A DNA stretch of 29,979 bases from DATILI01 sp035476635 (GTDB lineage Bacteria; Pseudomonadota; Gammaproteobacteria; Burkholderiales; Burkholderiaceae_C). A model generated the notes under the pieces. That model worked only from the letters and a program-made list of their open reading frames with translations. It had not been told where the DNA came from and did no database searches. Shown here in pieces: positions 1-7,636 of the stretch (position 1 is the stretch's first letter; every line of letters begins with the position of its first letter). Position numbers and translations under genes: made by a program. Location of the stretch: the NCBI GenBank assembly GCA_035476635.1, contig DATILI010000316.1:1-29979 (forward strand). The letters run 5' to 3'.

Positions 1-528
1 CTGCTGGCCGCCGCTGTTGCGTGGGTGTCGCCGAGCCATGCGCAGACGGACGAGCTCAATGCCGAGCGACAGGTCAAGGCTGCTTTCCTCTACAAGTTTG
101 CCGGCTATGTTGATTGGCCGCCGGGTGCGCTCGGCGCGCCCGATGCACCCTTCGCGATCGGCGTGCTGGGCGCCGAGCCGCTGGCAGTCGAATTGACGCA
201 GGTGGTGAATGGGCGAAAGGTGCAGGAGCGGCCGATCACTGTGCGCAGGCTGAAAGGCGGCGAGGCGCTTTCCGATGTCGCCATCCTGTTTGTGGGAAAG
301 ACCGAAACGGCGCGCCTGAAATCCCTTATGAGCGCGCAGCCACCGCGGCCGATCCTGGTGGTGACGGAGTCCGAGGGGGCGCTCGCCCAGGGCGGCATGA
401 TCAACTTCCTGGTGGTTGATCGGCGCGTCCGCTTCGAAATCTCGCTTGATTCGGCCGAAAAGAGCGGCCTGCGCCTGAGTTCGCGCCTGCTCGCGGTCGC
501 GCAGAAAGTGCAGACGGGGAGCCCCTGA
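1..528 (+). CDS. YfiR family periplasmic protein (DUF4154), 5' end missing
   Basis: The frame is open from the first base, and the residues before the first available ATG (base 25) are Ala/Leu/Val-rich and end in a Ser-His-Ala-Gln stretch. That looks like the end of a signal peptide, so the true start lies upstream of the window. The mature part opens with AERQVKAAFLYKFAGYVDWP, the usual start of the YfiR/DUF4154 fold, and later has the typical ILVVTES and GGMINFLV segments. In Pseudomonas, YfiR is a periplasmic repressor of the membrane protein YfiN, acting through its periplasmic sensor. The stop abuts the ATG of the kinase at 529, so the two are almost certainly co-transcribed and probably act together. 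The ligand and the redox role seen in some YfiR proteins cannot be read here. Family confidence is high; partnership with the kinase is inferred from position. Confidence 0.88.
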   Translation: MLAAAVAWVSPSHAQTDELNAERQVKAAFLYKFAGYVDWPPGALGAPDAPFAIGVLGAEPLAVELTQVVNGRKVQERPITVRRLKGGEALSDVAILFVGKTETARLKSLMSAQPPRPILVVTESEGALAQGGMINFLVVDRRVRFEISLDSAEKSGLRLSSRLLAVAQKVQTGSP

Positions 529-2052
529 ATGCTGCAATTCATCGGGCGCTCCATCCGCTTCAAGTTCGCGCTGGCCGTGGTGGCCGCGACATTTGTCGCG
601 CTTGTGGTGGCGGGCAGTGCGCTGGTTGCCTATGAGCTGCGTACCTACCAGCAAAACGGCGTCAGCGACTTGCTCACGCAGGCCGAGATTCTTGGCCGCG
701 CGACCGCGCCGGCCTTGTCCTTCGACGACCCCAAGTCGGCCAATGAAAACCTGGCCTTGCTCAAGTCCCGGCCGCAGATTCGTGCCGCTGCCGTCTACAA
801 CGCCAGGGGCAAGCTGGTGGCGGACTACCGTGGTGCCAGCAGGGCGGAGGCGATCGTGCCGGCCCTTCCCGAACCCGACGGGGTGCGCGTGCAAGGCAAC
901 GAACTGGTCGCTTTCAAGCGGATCGTCGAGAACAAGGAAATTGTCGGTACCGTCTACATGAGCGCCAATTACGAGCTGGAGAGTCGGCTGAAGGACTACC
1001 TCGGCATCCTGGCGATCGTGATGGCCTTGAGCCTGCTGGCGGCGCTGGGCATGTCGGTGTGGTTGCAGAAGGCGTTGACCAAACCGATTCTCGCGGTGAC
1101 GCATGTGGCGCGCGAGGTCATGGAGCGCAGGGATTTCTCGCTGCGGGTGCAAAAGACCACGCAAGACGAGATTGGCTACCTGGTGGACGCATTCAACGAC
1201 ATGCTCGGCGAGGTCGGCCGCAGGGCGCAAGCCCTTGAAGCGGCGAATCTCTCGCTGGAGCGTGAAGCGGCCGAACGGCACCGGGCTGACGAAGACGTGC
1301 GCAAGCTGAATGCCGAGCTGGAAGGCCGCGTGTCGGAGCGCACCGCGCAGCTCGAAGCGGCCAACAAGGAGCTGGAGGGATTCAGCTATTCGATCTCACA
1401 CGACCTGCGCGCGCCGCTGCGCTGGATCGTCGGGTTTTCCGACGCGCTGATGGAGGACCATGGCGCCGAGCTGGATGAGGAAGCGATGCGCAAGCTCGAC
1501 ATCATCCGCAATGAAGGGCGCCGCATGGGCATGCTGATTGACGATCTGCTGGCCTTCGCGCGGCTTGGGCGCAAGGCCTTGCAGACCGGCGAAGTCAACA
1601 TGACGGCGCTGGCGGAAAGCTGTTGGGAGGCGCTGAAGGCACAGCAGGACGCGACGCGCGTCGACATCCGCATTGACGCCTTGCCACAGGCCCAGGGAGA
1701 CCGCGTGCTGCTCGGCCAGGTGTGGACCAATCTGCTGTCGAACGCGCTGAAGTTCGGCTCCAAGCAGGAGAATCCGCGCATCGATGTCAGCGCGATCACG
1801 GACGAGAAAGAGTACATCTACTTTGTGCGCGACAACGGCGCGGGCTTCAATCCGAAATACCAGGCCAAGTTGTTCGGAGTGTTCCAGCGCCTGCACGATG
1901 CAAGCGATTTTCCCGGCACCGGCGTGGGCCTGGCACTGGTGCAGCGCATCGTGAACCGGCATGATGGGCGGGTCTGGGCCGACGGCAAGCCGGGCGAAGG
2001 TGCCACGTTCTATTTCACATTGCCCAAGGAGTGCAACGATGGAAGCGTATGA
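529..2052 (+). CDS. Membrane histidine kinase with CHASE8-like sensor, HAMP and Cph1-type kinase core
   Basis: The 507-residue protein has transmembrane segments at about 13-35 and 157-177 bracketing a periplasmic domain (about 38-150) that looks like CHASE8, the sensor type found in YfiN. A HAMP domain (about 178-230) and a coiled coil (about 232-283) follow. The dimerisation domain carries the phospho-acceptor His291 in SISHDLRAPLR. The ATPase domain shows the N-box NLLSNALKF (401-409), G1 DNGAGF (435-440) and G2 GTGVGLAL (463-470). The kinase core resembles those of phytochrome-type kinases paired with small CheY-like regulators. All catalytic motifs are intact. It starts directly after the yfiR-like stop and overlaps the regulator gene by 14 nt. 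Inference: YfiR gates the periplasmic domain and the signal passes to the downstream regulator. Confidence 0.9.
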   Translation: MLQFIGRSIRFKFALAVVAATFVALVVAGSALVAYELRTYQQNGVSDLLTQAEILGRATAPALSFDDPKSANENLALLKSRPQIRAAAVYNARGKLVADYRGASRAEAIVPALPEPDGVRVQGNELVAFKRIVENKEIVGTVYMSANYELESRLKDYLGILAIVMALSLLAALGMSVWLQKALTKPILAVTHVAREVMERRDFSLRVQKTTQDEIGYLVDAFNDMLGEVGRRAQALEAANLSLEREAAERHRADEDVRKLNAELEGRVSERTAQLEAANKELEGFSYSISHDLRAPLRWIVGFSDALMEDHGAELDEEAMRKLDIIRNEGRRMGMLIDDLLAFARLGRKALQTGEVNMTALAESCWEALKAQQDATRVDIRIDALPQAQGDRVLLGQVWTNLLSNALKFGSKQENPRIDVSAITDEKEYIYFVRDNGAGFNPKYQAKLFGVFQRLHDASDFPGTGVGLALVQRIVNRHDGRVWADGKPGEGATFYFTLPKECNDGSV

Positions 2053-2476
2053 GGAAGTTGAAATCCTGCTGGTGGAAGACAGCCCCAACGATGCCGAGCT
2101 CACGATGCGGGCGCTCAAGAAGGGGGGGCTTGCGAACAAGCTGCTGTGGGTCAAGGACGGCGAGCAGGCACTGGACTATTTGTTTCGTCGCGGCGAGTAC
2201 GCGACCCGTGACGATATCTATCCCAGGCTGGTGCTGCTGGACCTGAAGATGCCGCGCGTGGACGGCATTGAGGTACTGCGGGCGGTCAAGGCCGACGACC
2301 GCACGCGCCGCATCCCGGTGGTGGTGATGACCACGTCCCAGGAGGAGCGCGACGTGGCGCAGACCTACGACCTGGGTGTGAACAGCTACGTGGTCAAGCC
2401 GGTTGATTTCAGCTCGGTGGCCGAGATTGTTTGCAGGGCCGGGTATTACTGGCTGGCGATCAACCGCACGCCGTAG
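2039..2476 (+). CDS. Single-domain CheY/Rcp1-like response regulator
   Basis: This 145-residue protein is a bare receiver domain with no DNA-binding or enzymatic output. The acidic pocket (Glu13, Asp14), phospho-acceptor Asp68 in LVLLDLKMPRVDG, Thr98/Thr99 and Lys120 in VVKPVD are all present. The longer loop after helix 2 (YLFRRGEYATRDDIYPR) is typical of Rcp1-type regulators that partner phytochrome-like kinases. An ATG at 2039 is chosen because it gives a normal receiver N-terminus (EEVEILLVEDSPNDAE) and overlaps the kinase end by 14 nt, implying translational coupling. Earlier starts only add kinase-overlapping sequence. The output step (another phosphorelay protein, an enzyme, motility) is unknown from this window. 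The gene ends 11 nt before the convergent dehydratase gene. Confidence 0.9.
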   Translation: MEAYEEVEILLVEDSPNDAELTMRALKKGGLANKLLWVKDGEQALDYLFRRGEYATRDDIYPRLVLLDLKMPRVDGIEVLRAVKADDRTRRIPVVVMTTSQEERDVAQTYDLGVNSYVVKPVDFSSVAEIVCRAGYYWLAINRTP

Positions 2477-2487
2477 CTATCTCAAGC

Positions 2488-4224
2488 CTAGTGGTTGTCC
2501 TTGGGCACAAACGCCCCGCGCTTGCCCACCAGAAAATCAAGGTCCACGCCTTCATCCGCCTGCAGCACATGGTCGACATAGAGCTTCCAGTAGCCTGAAG
2601 ACAGCGGCGGCTGGGGCGCCTGCCATTGCGCCAGGCGCTGCTTGAGTTCTTCCTCGCTGATCAACAGTTGCAGCCTGCGCTCGGGCACGTTGAGTTCGAT
2701 CATGTCGCCGTTTTGCACCACCGCCAGCGGCCCGCCGGCAGCGGCCTCGGGAGCGGTGTGCAGCACCACCGTGCCGTAGGCCGTGCCGCTCATGCGCGCG
2801 TCGCTGATGCGCACCATGTCGGTGATGCCTTTTTTCAGCACCTTGGGCGGAAGCGGCATGTTGCCTACTTCGGCCATGCCGGGGTAGCCCTTGGGGCCGC
2901 AGTTCTTGAGCACGAGGATGCAGCTTTCGTCGACGTCGAGGTTCTCGTCGTCGATGCGCGCATGAAAGTCCTCGCTGTTTTCGAACACCACGGCGCGGCC
3001 GGTGTGCACCATGAGTTCCGGTGTCGCGGCGCTCGGCTTGATGACCGCGCCGCGCGGCGCGAGGTTGCCGCGCAGGATGGCAATGCCGGCCTTTTCCTTG
3101 AACGGGGCGTCGAATTTCTTGATGACGCGCGGGTCGTGGTTTTGTGCGTCTGCAATGTTCTCGGCCACGGTCTTGCCGCTGGCCGTCACGATGCCGGTGT
3201 GCAGCAGGTGCTGGATCTCTTTCATCACCACCGGCAGGCCGCCCGCGTAGCAGAAGTCTTCCATCAGGTGTTCGCCCGAGGGCTGCAGGTTCACCAGGCA
3301 GGGCAGCTCGCTGCCCAGACGCTCGAAATCATCGATCGTGAGCTTCAGGTCCAGGCGCCCGGCGATGGCGATCAGGTGGATCACGGCGTTGGTGGAGCCG
3401 CCGATCGCCGCCAGGGTGCGAATGGCGTTCTCGAAGGCCTCGCGCGTGAGCACCTGCGAGATCTTCTGGTCGGTGTGCACCATCTCGACGATGCGCCGGC
3501 CCGCCATGCGCGCCAGCACATTGCGCCGGCCGTCCACGGCGGGGTAGGCCGCGTTGCCCGGAAGGCCGATGCCCAAGGCCTCGACCATGCTGGCCATGGT
3601 GGAGGCCGTGCCCATGGTCATGCAGTGGCCGTGGCTGCGGTGCATGCAGCTCTCGGCTTCGAAGAAATCCTGTAGTTTCAGCGTGCCGGCACGCACCTGC
3701 TCGCTCATGCTCCACACGCCGGTGCCCGAGCCCAGCTCCTGCCCGCGCCATTTGCCGTTGAGCATCGGGCCGCCCGAGACGCCGATGGTCGGCAGGTCGG
3801 CACTGGAGGCGCCCATCAGCAGCGAGGGCGTGGTCTTGTCGCAGCCCATGAGCAGCACCACGCCGTCGATCGGGTTGCCGCGGATGCTTTCCTCCACGTC
3901 CATGCTCGCGAGGTTGCGGTACAGCATGGCGGTGGGGCGCAGCAGGGTTTCGCCCAGCGACATCACGGGAAACTCGAGCGGGAATCCGCCAGCCTCGTAG
4001 ACGCCGATCTTCACCTGCTCGGCCAGCGTGCGGAAATGGCTGTTGCAGGGCGTGAGTTCGGAAAAGGTGTTGCAGATGCCGATCACCGGCCGGCCGTCGA
4101 ACTGGTCGTGCGGAACACCCTTGCCCTTGACCCAGCTGCGGTAGGCGAAGCCATCGCGATCCTGCCGGCCGAACCATTGCTGGCTGCGGAGTTCTTCTGG
4201 TTTCTTGCGGGGCTTGGCTGACAT
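2488..4224 (-). CDS. IlvD/Edd family sugar-acid dehydratase (L-arabinonate dehydratase-like)
   Basis: The 578-residue protein belongs to the Fe-S dehydratases that convert aldonic acids to 2-keto-3-deoxy acids. Three cysteines in family positions, Cys60 (CNTFSELTPCNSH), Cys128 (GCDKTTP) and Cys201 (HRSHGHCMTMG), fit the [2Fe-2S] ligand pattern described for pentonate dehydratases; Lys130 lies next to the second. The SDARMSGTAYG motif near the C-terminus holds the expected catalytic serine. Length and sequence fit the arabinonate/xylonate/galactonate branch better than IlvD of branched-chain synthesis. A strong AAGGAG ribosome site lies 7 nt before the ATG. The gene is divergent from the 2-hydroxyacid dehydrogenase and sits beside idonate/gluconate-type genes, so gluconate or a related hexonate is also a plausible substrate. 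No keto-deoxy-sugar kinase or aldolase is in the window. Confidence 0.88.
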   Translation of the reverse strand: MSAKPRKKPEELRSQQWFGRQDRDGFAYRSWVKGKGVPHDQFDGRPVIGICNTFSELTPCNSHFRTLAEQVKIGVYEAGGFPLEFPVMSLGETLLRPTAMLYRNLASMDVEESIRGNPIDGVVLLMGCDKTTPSLLMGASSADLPTIGVSGGPMLNGKWRGQELGSGTGVWSMSEQVRAGTLKLQDFFEAESCMHRSHGHCMTMGTASTMASMVEALGIGLPGNAAYPAVDGRRNVLARMAGRRIVEMVHTDQKISQVLTREAFENAIRTLAAIGGSTNAVIHLIAIAGRLDLKLTIDDFERLGSELPCLVNLQPSGEHLMEDFCYAGGLPVVMKEIQHLLHTGIVTASGKTVAENIADAQNHDPRVIKKFDAPFKEKAGIAILRGNLAPRGAVIKPSAATPELMVHTGRAVVFENSEDFHARIDDENLDVDESCILVLKNCGPKGYPGMAEVGNMPLPPKVLKKGITDMVRISDARMSGTAYGTVVLHTAPEAAAGGPLAVVQNGDMIELNVPERRLQLLISEEELKQRLAQWQAPQPPLSSGYWKLYVDHVLQADEGVDLDFLVGKRGAFVPKDNH

Positions 4225-4231
4225 GAAAAGT

Positions 4232-4237
4232 CTCCTT
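4232..4237 (-). promoter_or_regulatory. Strong ribosome binding site of the dehydratase gene
   Basis: On the minus strand AAGGAG lies 7 nt upstream of the ATG at 4224, fixing that start. Confidence 0.8.
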
Positions 4238-4261
4238 CGGATGAATCAGGGAAAACGATGA

Positions 4262-4275
4262 AGGCGGTGCCGCCT
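4262..4275 (-). other. GC-rich palindrome in the dehydratase leader
   Basis: AGGCGG-TG-CCGCCT forms a perfect 6-bp inverted repeat with a 2-nt spacer, between the candidate operator at 4286 and the ribosome site. It could be a small leader hairpin or protein site. No T-tract follows, so it is not a terminator. Chance occurrence in GC-rich DNA is possible. Confidence 0.25.
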
Positions 4276-4285
4276 CCGGAATCGA

Positions 4286-4295
4286 ATAATATTAT
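4286..4295. promoter_or_regulatory. Candidate GntR operator and divergent promoter core (ATAATATTAT)
   Basis: A perfect 10-bp AT-rich palindrome sits in the gap between the divergent dehydratase and 2-hydroxyacid dehydrogenase genes. It matches the pattern ATnATATnAT also found before the first gntR at 5332. Because it is palindromic it supplies a TATTAT hexamer (5 of 6 to the -10 consensus) on both strands. Binding there could silence both directions. Assignment to the two GntR proteins is inferred from proximity and repetition only. Confidence 0.5.
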
Positions 4296-4341
4296 CGTAA
4301 TACCTTTGACCTTCACCCAGCAACCCGAAATGGAATCCAAG

Positions 4342-5298
4342 ATGACCAAACCGGAGATCCTCGCGGTCGCCAAGCTGCCGCCGTTCCTCATGGAGCCACT
4401 GCAGGCTGCCTTCACGGTGCATGACCGCGCGCATGAAAGCGGCTCGGCGGCGTTTTCGGGTTTTGCGGCCGCGGCGCCGCGCATTCGCGCCATCGTCGGC
4501 GGCGGCGAGTCCAAGGTGCCGCAGGCCTTGATGGCGCAATTGCCCGCGCTGGAAATGATCTCGATCATGGGTGTGGGCTATGACGGCGTCGACGTCGCCG
4601 CGGCCGTGCAGCGCGGGCTGCCGGTCACGCATACGCCGGGTGTGCTGAACGACGACGTTGCGGACCTGGCCATCGGATTGATGCTCTCGGTGGCGCGCCG
4701 CATTCCGCAGGCTGACCAGTTCGTGCGCACGGGCCAGTGGCTGCAGGGTCCGATCCGGCTGGCGCGCAAGATGTCCGGGGCACGGCTGGGCATCATCGGC
4801 CTGGGCCGCATCGGGCAGGCGATCGCGACCCGCGCGCAAGGCTTTGGCATGCACATCGCCTACACGGCGCGCAGCGAGAAGCCAGGTTTGCCGTATCGCT
4901 TCCATCCGTCGGCGCAGGCCCTGGCCGCCGAGGTCGACTTCCTGGTCGCCATCACGCCCGGCGGTGCGGGCACGCGCCAGCTGGTCGACGCCGCGGTGCT
5001 CAAGGCACTGGGCCCCGCGGGCTATCTCATCAACGTGGCGCGTGGCTCGGTAGTGGATGAGGCCGCACTGGTGCAGGCGCTTGAACAAGGCGTGATCGCC
5101 GGGGCCGGCCTGGACGTCTTCGAGGACGAACCCCGCGTGCCCGCCGCGCTGCTGGCCATGGACAACGTGGTGCTGACGCCGCACATGGCCAGCGCCACCA
5201 CGCAGACGCGCCAAGCCATGGCCAATCTGGCGGTGTCCAACCTCCTCGCGCACTTCGCGGGCGAGCCGCTTTTGAGCCCTGTCCCGGAATGCCAATGA
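4342..5298 (+). CDS. D-isomer-specific 2-hydroxyacid dehydrogenase (glyoxylate/2-ketoaldonate reductase-like)
   Basis: The protein (318 residues from the chosen start) is an NAD(P)-dependent 2-hydroxyacid dehydrogenase. The substrate-domain motif GVGYDGVDVAAA is followed by the nucleotide-binding GLGRIGQAI, the catalytic Arg in NVARGSVVDE, the Glu in DVFEDEP and the His in LTPHMASAT. Enzymes of this type reduce glyoxylate, hydroxypyruvate or 2-keto-gluconate, and the setting among idonate/gluconate genes favours a 2-ketoaldonate or a related ketoacid. Start choice is uncertain: ATGs at 4258, 4330 and 4342 are in frame. The first would run through the candidate operator and encode an unusual Pro/Asn-rich leader, so 4342 (MTKPEILAV) or 4330 is preferred. 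No start has a strong ribosome site. It is followed by the gntR gene after 67 nt containing a separate promoter. Confidence 0.85.
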   Translation: MTKPEILAVAKLPPFLMEPLQAAFTVHDRAHESGSAAFSGFAAAAPRIRAIVGGGESKVPQALMAQLPALEMISIMGVGYDGVDVAAAVQRGLPVTHTPGVLNDDVADLAIGLMLSVARRIPQADQFVRTGQWLQGPIRLARKMSGARLGIIGLGRIGQAIATRAQGFGMHIAYTARSEKPGLPYRFHPSAQALAAEVDFLVAITPGGAGTRQLVDAAVLKALGPAGYLINVARGSVVDEAALVQALEQGVIAGAGLDVFEDEPRVPAALLAMDNVVLTPHMASATTQTRQAMANLAVSNLLAHFAGEPLLSPVPECQ

Positions 5299-5331
5299 GG
5301 GTTTTCCATAGTGCCGACGGCTTGTCTAATC

Positions 5332-5341
5332 ATCATATGAT
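5332..5341 (+). promoter_or_regulatory. Candidate GntR operator overlapping a -10 box (ATCATATGAT)
   Basis: This perfect 10-bp palindrome contains TATGAT (5336-5341), 5 of 6 to the -10 consensus, 24 nt before the gntR ATG. No good -35 is visible. It shares the ATnATATnAT pattern with the site at 4286, which suggests that the GntR protein represses its own operon by covering the -10. It is seen directly; the regulator assignment is inference. Confidence 0.5.
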
Positions 5342-5365
5342 AACAATGCAAACACAAGCCAAACC

Positions 5366-6109
5366 ATGATCAAGAACGTCCACGGCAACACGGTAGACCT
5401 GCTCGGCGAAGCCGTGATTTCAGGTCGCTACGCCGTGGGTGGATCGATTCCCGCAGAGCCCATTCTTTGCGAGGAACTGGGCGTCAGCCGCACGGTGGTG
5501 CGCGAATCCATCAAGTCGCTCGTGGCCAAGGGCCTGATCATCACCGGCCCCAAGGTCGGCACACGCGTGCTGCCGGAAGACCAGTGGAACTGGTTCGATC
5601 CCGACGTGATCACCTGGCAGGCCAAGGCCGGCCTGTCGCCCGAATTCCTGCGCGACCTGCAGGACCTGCGCCGCGTGGTGGAGCCCGCAGCGGTCAGTCT
5701 CGCGGCGCAGCGCGCCACGGCGGAAGACATTGCCGAGATCGAACTGGCGTTTGCCGGCATGAAGCGGGCGGTCGAGGGCGGGGGTGACTACGTGACCTTC
5801 GACTTGCGGTTTCACCAGGGTTTGCTGCGTGCCGCGCACAACCGCATGCTGCTGCAGATGAGCAAGGCGCTGGGCGCGTTGCTGCGCACCAGCTTCGAGA
5901 TCTCGACCGCCAAGAAGGACGGGCCCGCGCATTCCTTGCCGCTGCACCGCGCCGTATTGGACGCCGTGATCGCCAAGGAACCGCAGCGCGCCGAAAAGGC
6001 CATCCTGAAGCTCATCGATGGCGCGCACAAGGACATCGAAGAGGTGCTGGGCTCGCGCCGGCGCCTGCCGCGCCTGAGCAAGCCGGCGCCGCAGCTCAAG
6101 GCAGCCTGA
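5366..6109 (+). CDS. FadR-type GntR transcriptional regulator, copy 1
   Basis: The 247-residue protein has an N-terminal winged helix (about 1-70), with the recognition region ELGVSRTVVRESIKSLVAKGLI and the wing TGPKVGTRV. A C-terminal all-helical FCD effector domain follows; Asp and His residues in DLRFHQGLL and LPLHRAVLDA fit the metal/ligand site of this fold. Such proteins usually repress sugar-acid genes until a pathway intermediate binds. It is very similar along its whole length to the protein at 12975-13694, down to shared stretches such as FLRDLQDLRRVVEPAAV. The ATG follows a promoter with a palindrome over the -10, so self-repression is likely. The ABC importer genes start 74 nt downstream with no obvious terminator or AT-rich promoter between, so they may share this transcript. 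Confidence 0.92.
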   Translation: MIKNVHGNTVDLLGEAVISGRYAVGGSIPAEPILCEELGVSRTVVRESIKSLVAKGLIITGPKVGTRVLPEDQWNWFDPDVITWQAKAGLSPEFLRDLQDLRRVVEPAAVSLAAQRATAEDIAEIELAFAGMKRAVEGGGDYVTFDLRFHQGLLRAAHNRMLLQMSKALGALLRTSFEISTAKKDGPAHSLPLHRAVLDAVIAKEPQRAEKAILKLIDGAHKDIEEVLGSRRRLPRLSKPAPQLKAA

Positions 6110-6170
6110 CCAGCGCTGCGCCATCGGCATCAAGCACATTGGTTCCCACCACAAGCATTCCAACCCGCAC

Positions 6171-6175
6171 AGGAG
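6171..6175 (+). promoter_or_regulatory. Ribosome binding site fixing the substrate-binding protein start
   Basis: AGGAG sits 8 nt before the ATG at 6184. This decides against the in-frame ATG at 6139, which would place 15 residues before the signal peptide. Confidence 0.75.
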
Positions 6176-6183
6176 ACACGCCA

Positions 6184-7557
6184 ATGAAACTCAAATCACT
6201 TCTCGCCACGGCATTGATCGCCGCCGGTCTGGTCGCGGCCGCGCCTGCATCGGCGCAGGAAACGCTCACCGTATGGTGGGCCAAGGGCTTCTACAAGGCC
6301 GAAGACGATGCGCTCTTTGCGGCCATCAAGAAGTTCGAGGCCAAGACCAAGGTGAAGATCGAGCTGTCCCAGTATGCGCCGCAGGAAGCCATTCCCAAGA
6401 CTGTGGCGGCGCTCGATTCCAGGAATCCGCCCGATGTGGCCTACGCCGACGTGTACGACTTCCAGGTTGCCGGCAAGTGGGCGTTCGACGGCAAGCTGGA
6501 AGACATCAGCAGCGTGATCGACCCGATCCGCGCCAGCTTCGCGAAGAACACGGTGGAAACCACCTTCCTGTACAACGACGTGGACAAGAAGCGCGCCTAC
6601 TACGCCTTCCCCATGAAGCAGCAGACCATGCATATCCAGTATTGGGCCGACATGCTGGCCGACGCCGGATTCAAGGAGTCCGACATTCCGACCAACTGGA
6701 AGGATTACTGGAACTTCTGGTGCGACAAGGCGCAAGCCGGCTACCGGGCCAAGTCCGGGACCCGCGCGTTTGGCATTGGCCAGCCCATGGGCGTGGATTC
6801 CAGCGACTCGTTCTACTCGTTCCTGACCTTCATGGACGCGCACAATGTTTCCCTGGTAAGCGACAGCGGCAAGCTGCTGGTGGACGATCCGGCGGTGCGC
6901 ACCGGCCTGATCAACGCACTGACGGACTACACCGGCATCTACACCCGGGGTTGCACGCCGCCGTCGTCGTCCAACTGGAAAGACCCGGAGAACAACGTCG
7001 CGTTTCACAACAAGACCACGCTGCTGACGCACAACGCCACCATTTCCATCGCTGCGAAATGGCTTGACGACATGAACAATGCCACGCTGACGGAAGCACA
7101 GCGCGCAACCGCGAAGAAGAATTACACCGAGCTGATTCGTACGGCGGGCTTTCCGAACAAGCCTGACGGCAGCAAGATGGTGTACCGGGCGGCCGTGAAG
7201 GTCGGCGTTGTCTTCAAGGATTCCAAGAACAAGGCGCGCGCCAAGGAGTTCGTCAAGTTCATGATGGCCGAAGAGAACCTGGGGCCGTATGTGGAAGGAT
7301 CTTTGGGGCGCTGGTATCCGGTGACCAAGACCGGTCAGGCCAGCCAGTTCTGGAAGAACGACAAGCACCGCCTCGCCGTGCACAACCAGTTCCAGGCCGG
7401 CACGGTCAACTTCGAGTTCACGAAGAACTACAAGTTCACGGTGCTCAACAACGAGAACGTCTGGGCCAAGGCCATGAACCGTGTGGTCAGCGAGAAAATC
7501 CCGGTCGACAAGGCGGTTGACGAAATGATCGCGCGTATCAAGGCCGTTGCGAACTGA
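6184..7557 (+). CDS. Periplasmic substrate-binding protein of a carbohydrate ABC importer
   Basis: The 457-residue protein starts with a classical signal peptide (MKLKSLLATALIAAGLVAAA, then PASA-QE, the likely cleavage point). The mature protein opens ETLTVWWAKGFYKAEDDAL, the usual beginning of family 1 extracellular sugar-binding proteins of the maltose/glycerol-phosphate/polyol type. Conserved stretches such as NPPDVAYADVYDF and YYAFPMKQQTMHIQYW support this. It lies immediately upstream of two permease genes and should deliver substrate to them. The substrate cannot be read from sequence; from the downstream enzymes a polyol or sugar acid related to idonate or gluconate is a reasonable guess. 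The Asn-Trp-Lys-Asp and Cys-containing central loops (WNFWCDKAQ, TRGCTPP) contain two cysteines that could pair in the periplasm. Confidence 0.9.
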   Translation: MKLKSLLATALIAAGLVAAAPASAQETLTVWWAKGFYKAEDDALFAAIKKFEAKTKVKIELSQYAPQEAIPKTVAALDSRNPPDVAYADVYDFQVAGKWAFDGKLEDISSVIDPIRASFAKNTVETTFLYNDVDKKRAYYAFPMKQQTMHIQYWADMLADAGFKESDIPTNWKDYWNFWCDKAQAGYRAKSGTRAFGIGQPMGVDSSDSFYSFLTFMDAHNVSLVSDSGKLLVDDPAVRTGLINALTDYTGIYTRGCTPPSSSNWKDPENNVAFHNKTTLLTHNATISIAAKWLDDMNNATLTEAQRATAKKNYTELIRTAGFPNKPDGSKMVYRAAVKVGVVFKDSKNKARAKEFVKFMMAEENLGPYVEGSLGRWYPVTKTGQASQFWKNDKHRLAVHNQFQAGTVNFEFTKNYKFTVLNNENVWAKAMNRVVSEKIPVDKAVDEMIARIKAVAN

Positions 7558-7558
7558 T

Positions 7559-7615
7559 CCGGCCCGGCCAAGACCTCAACTACCTTGAAGCGAATGGCCG
7601 ACCGGCACGGGCCGG
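7559..7615 (+). other. Inverted repeat between the binding-protein and permease genes
   Basis: CCGGCCCG (7559-7566) and CGGGCCGG (7608-7615) are perfect 8-bp complements 41 nt apart, starting right after the binding-protein stop codon. Hairpins in this position often protect the abundant binding-protein message and reduce read-through into the permease genes. There is no T-tract. The role is inferred, and GC-rich chance pairing cannot be excluded. Confidence 0.35.
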
Positions 7616-7636
7616 CGGCCACTACCTCGCAATGCC

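Noticed and set aside
4258..4341. Upstream ATG start for the 2-hydroxyacid dehydrogenase
   Set aside because: It would translate the AT-rich palindrome and divergent promoter and adds an atypical leader; family N-termini start near MTKPEILAV.
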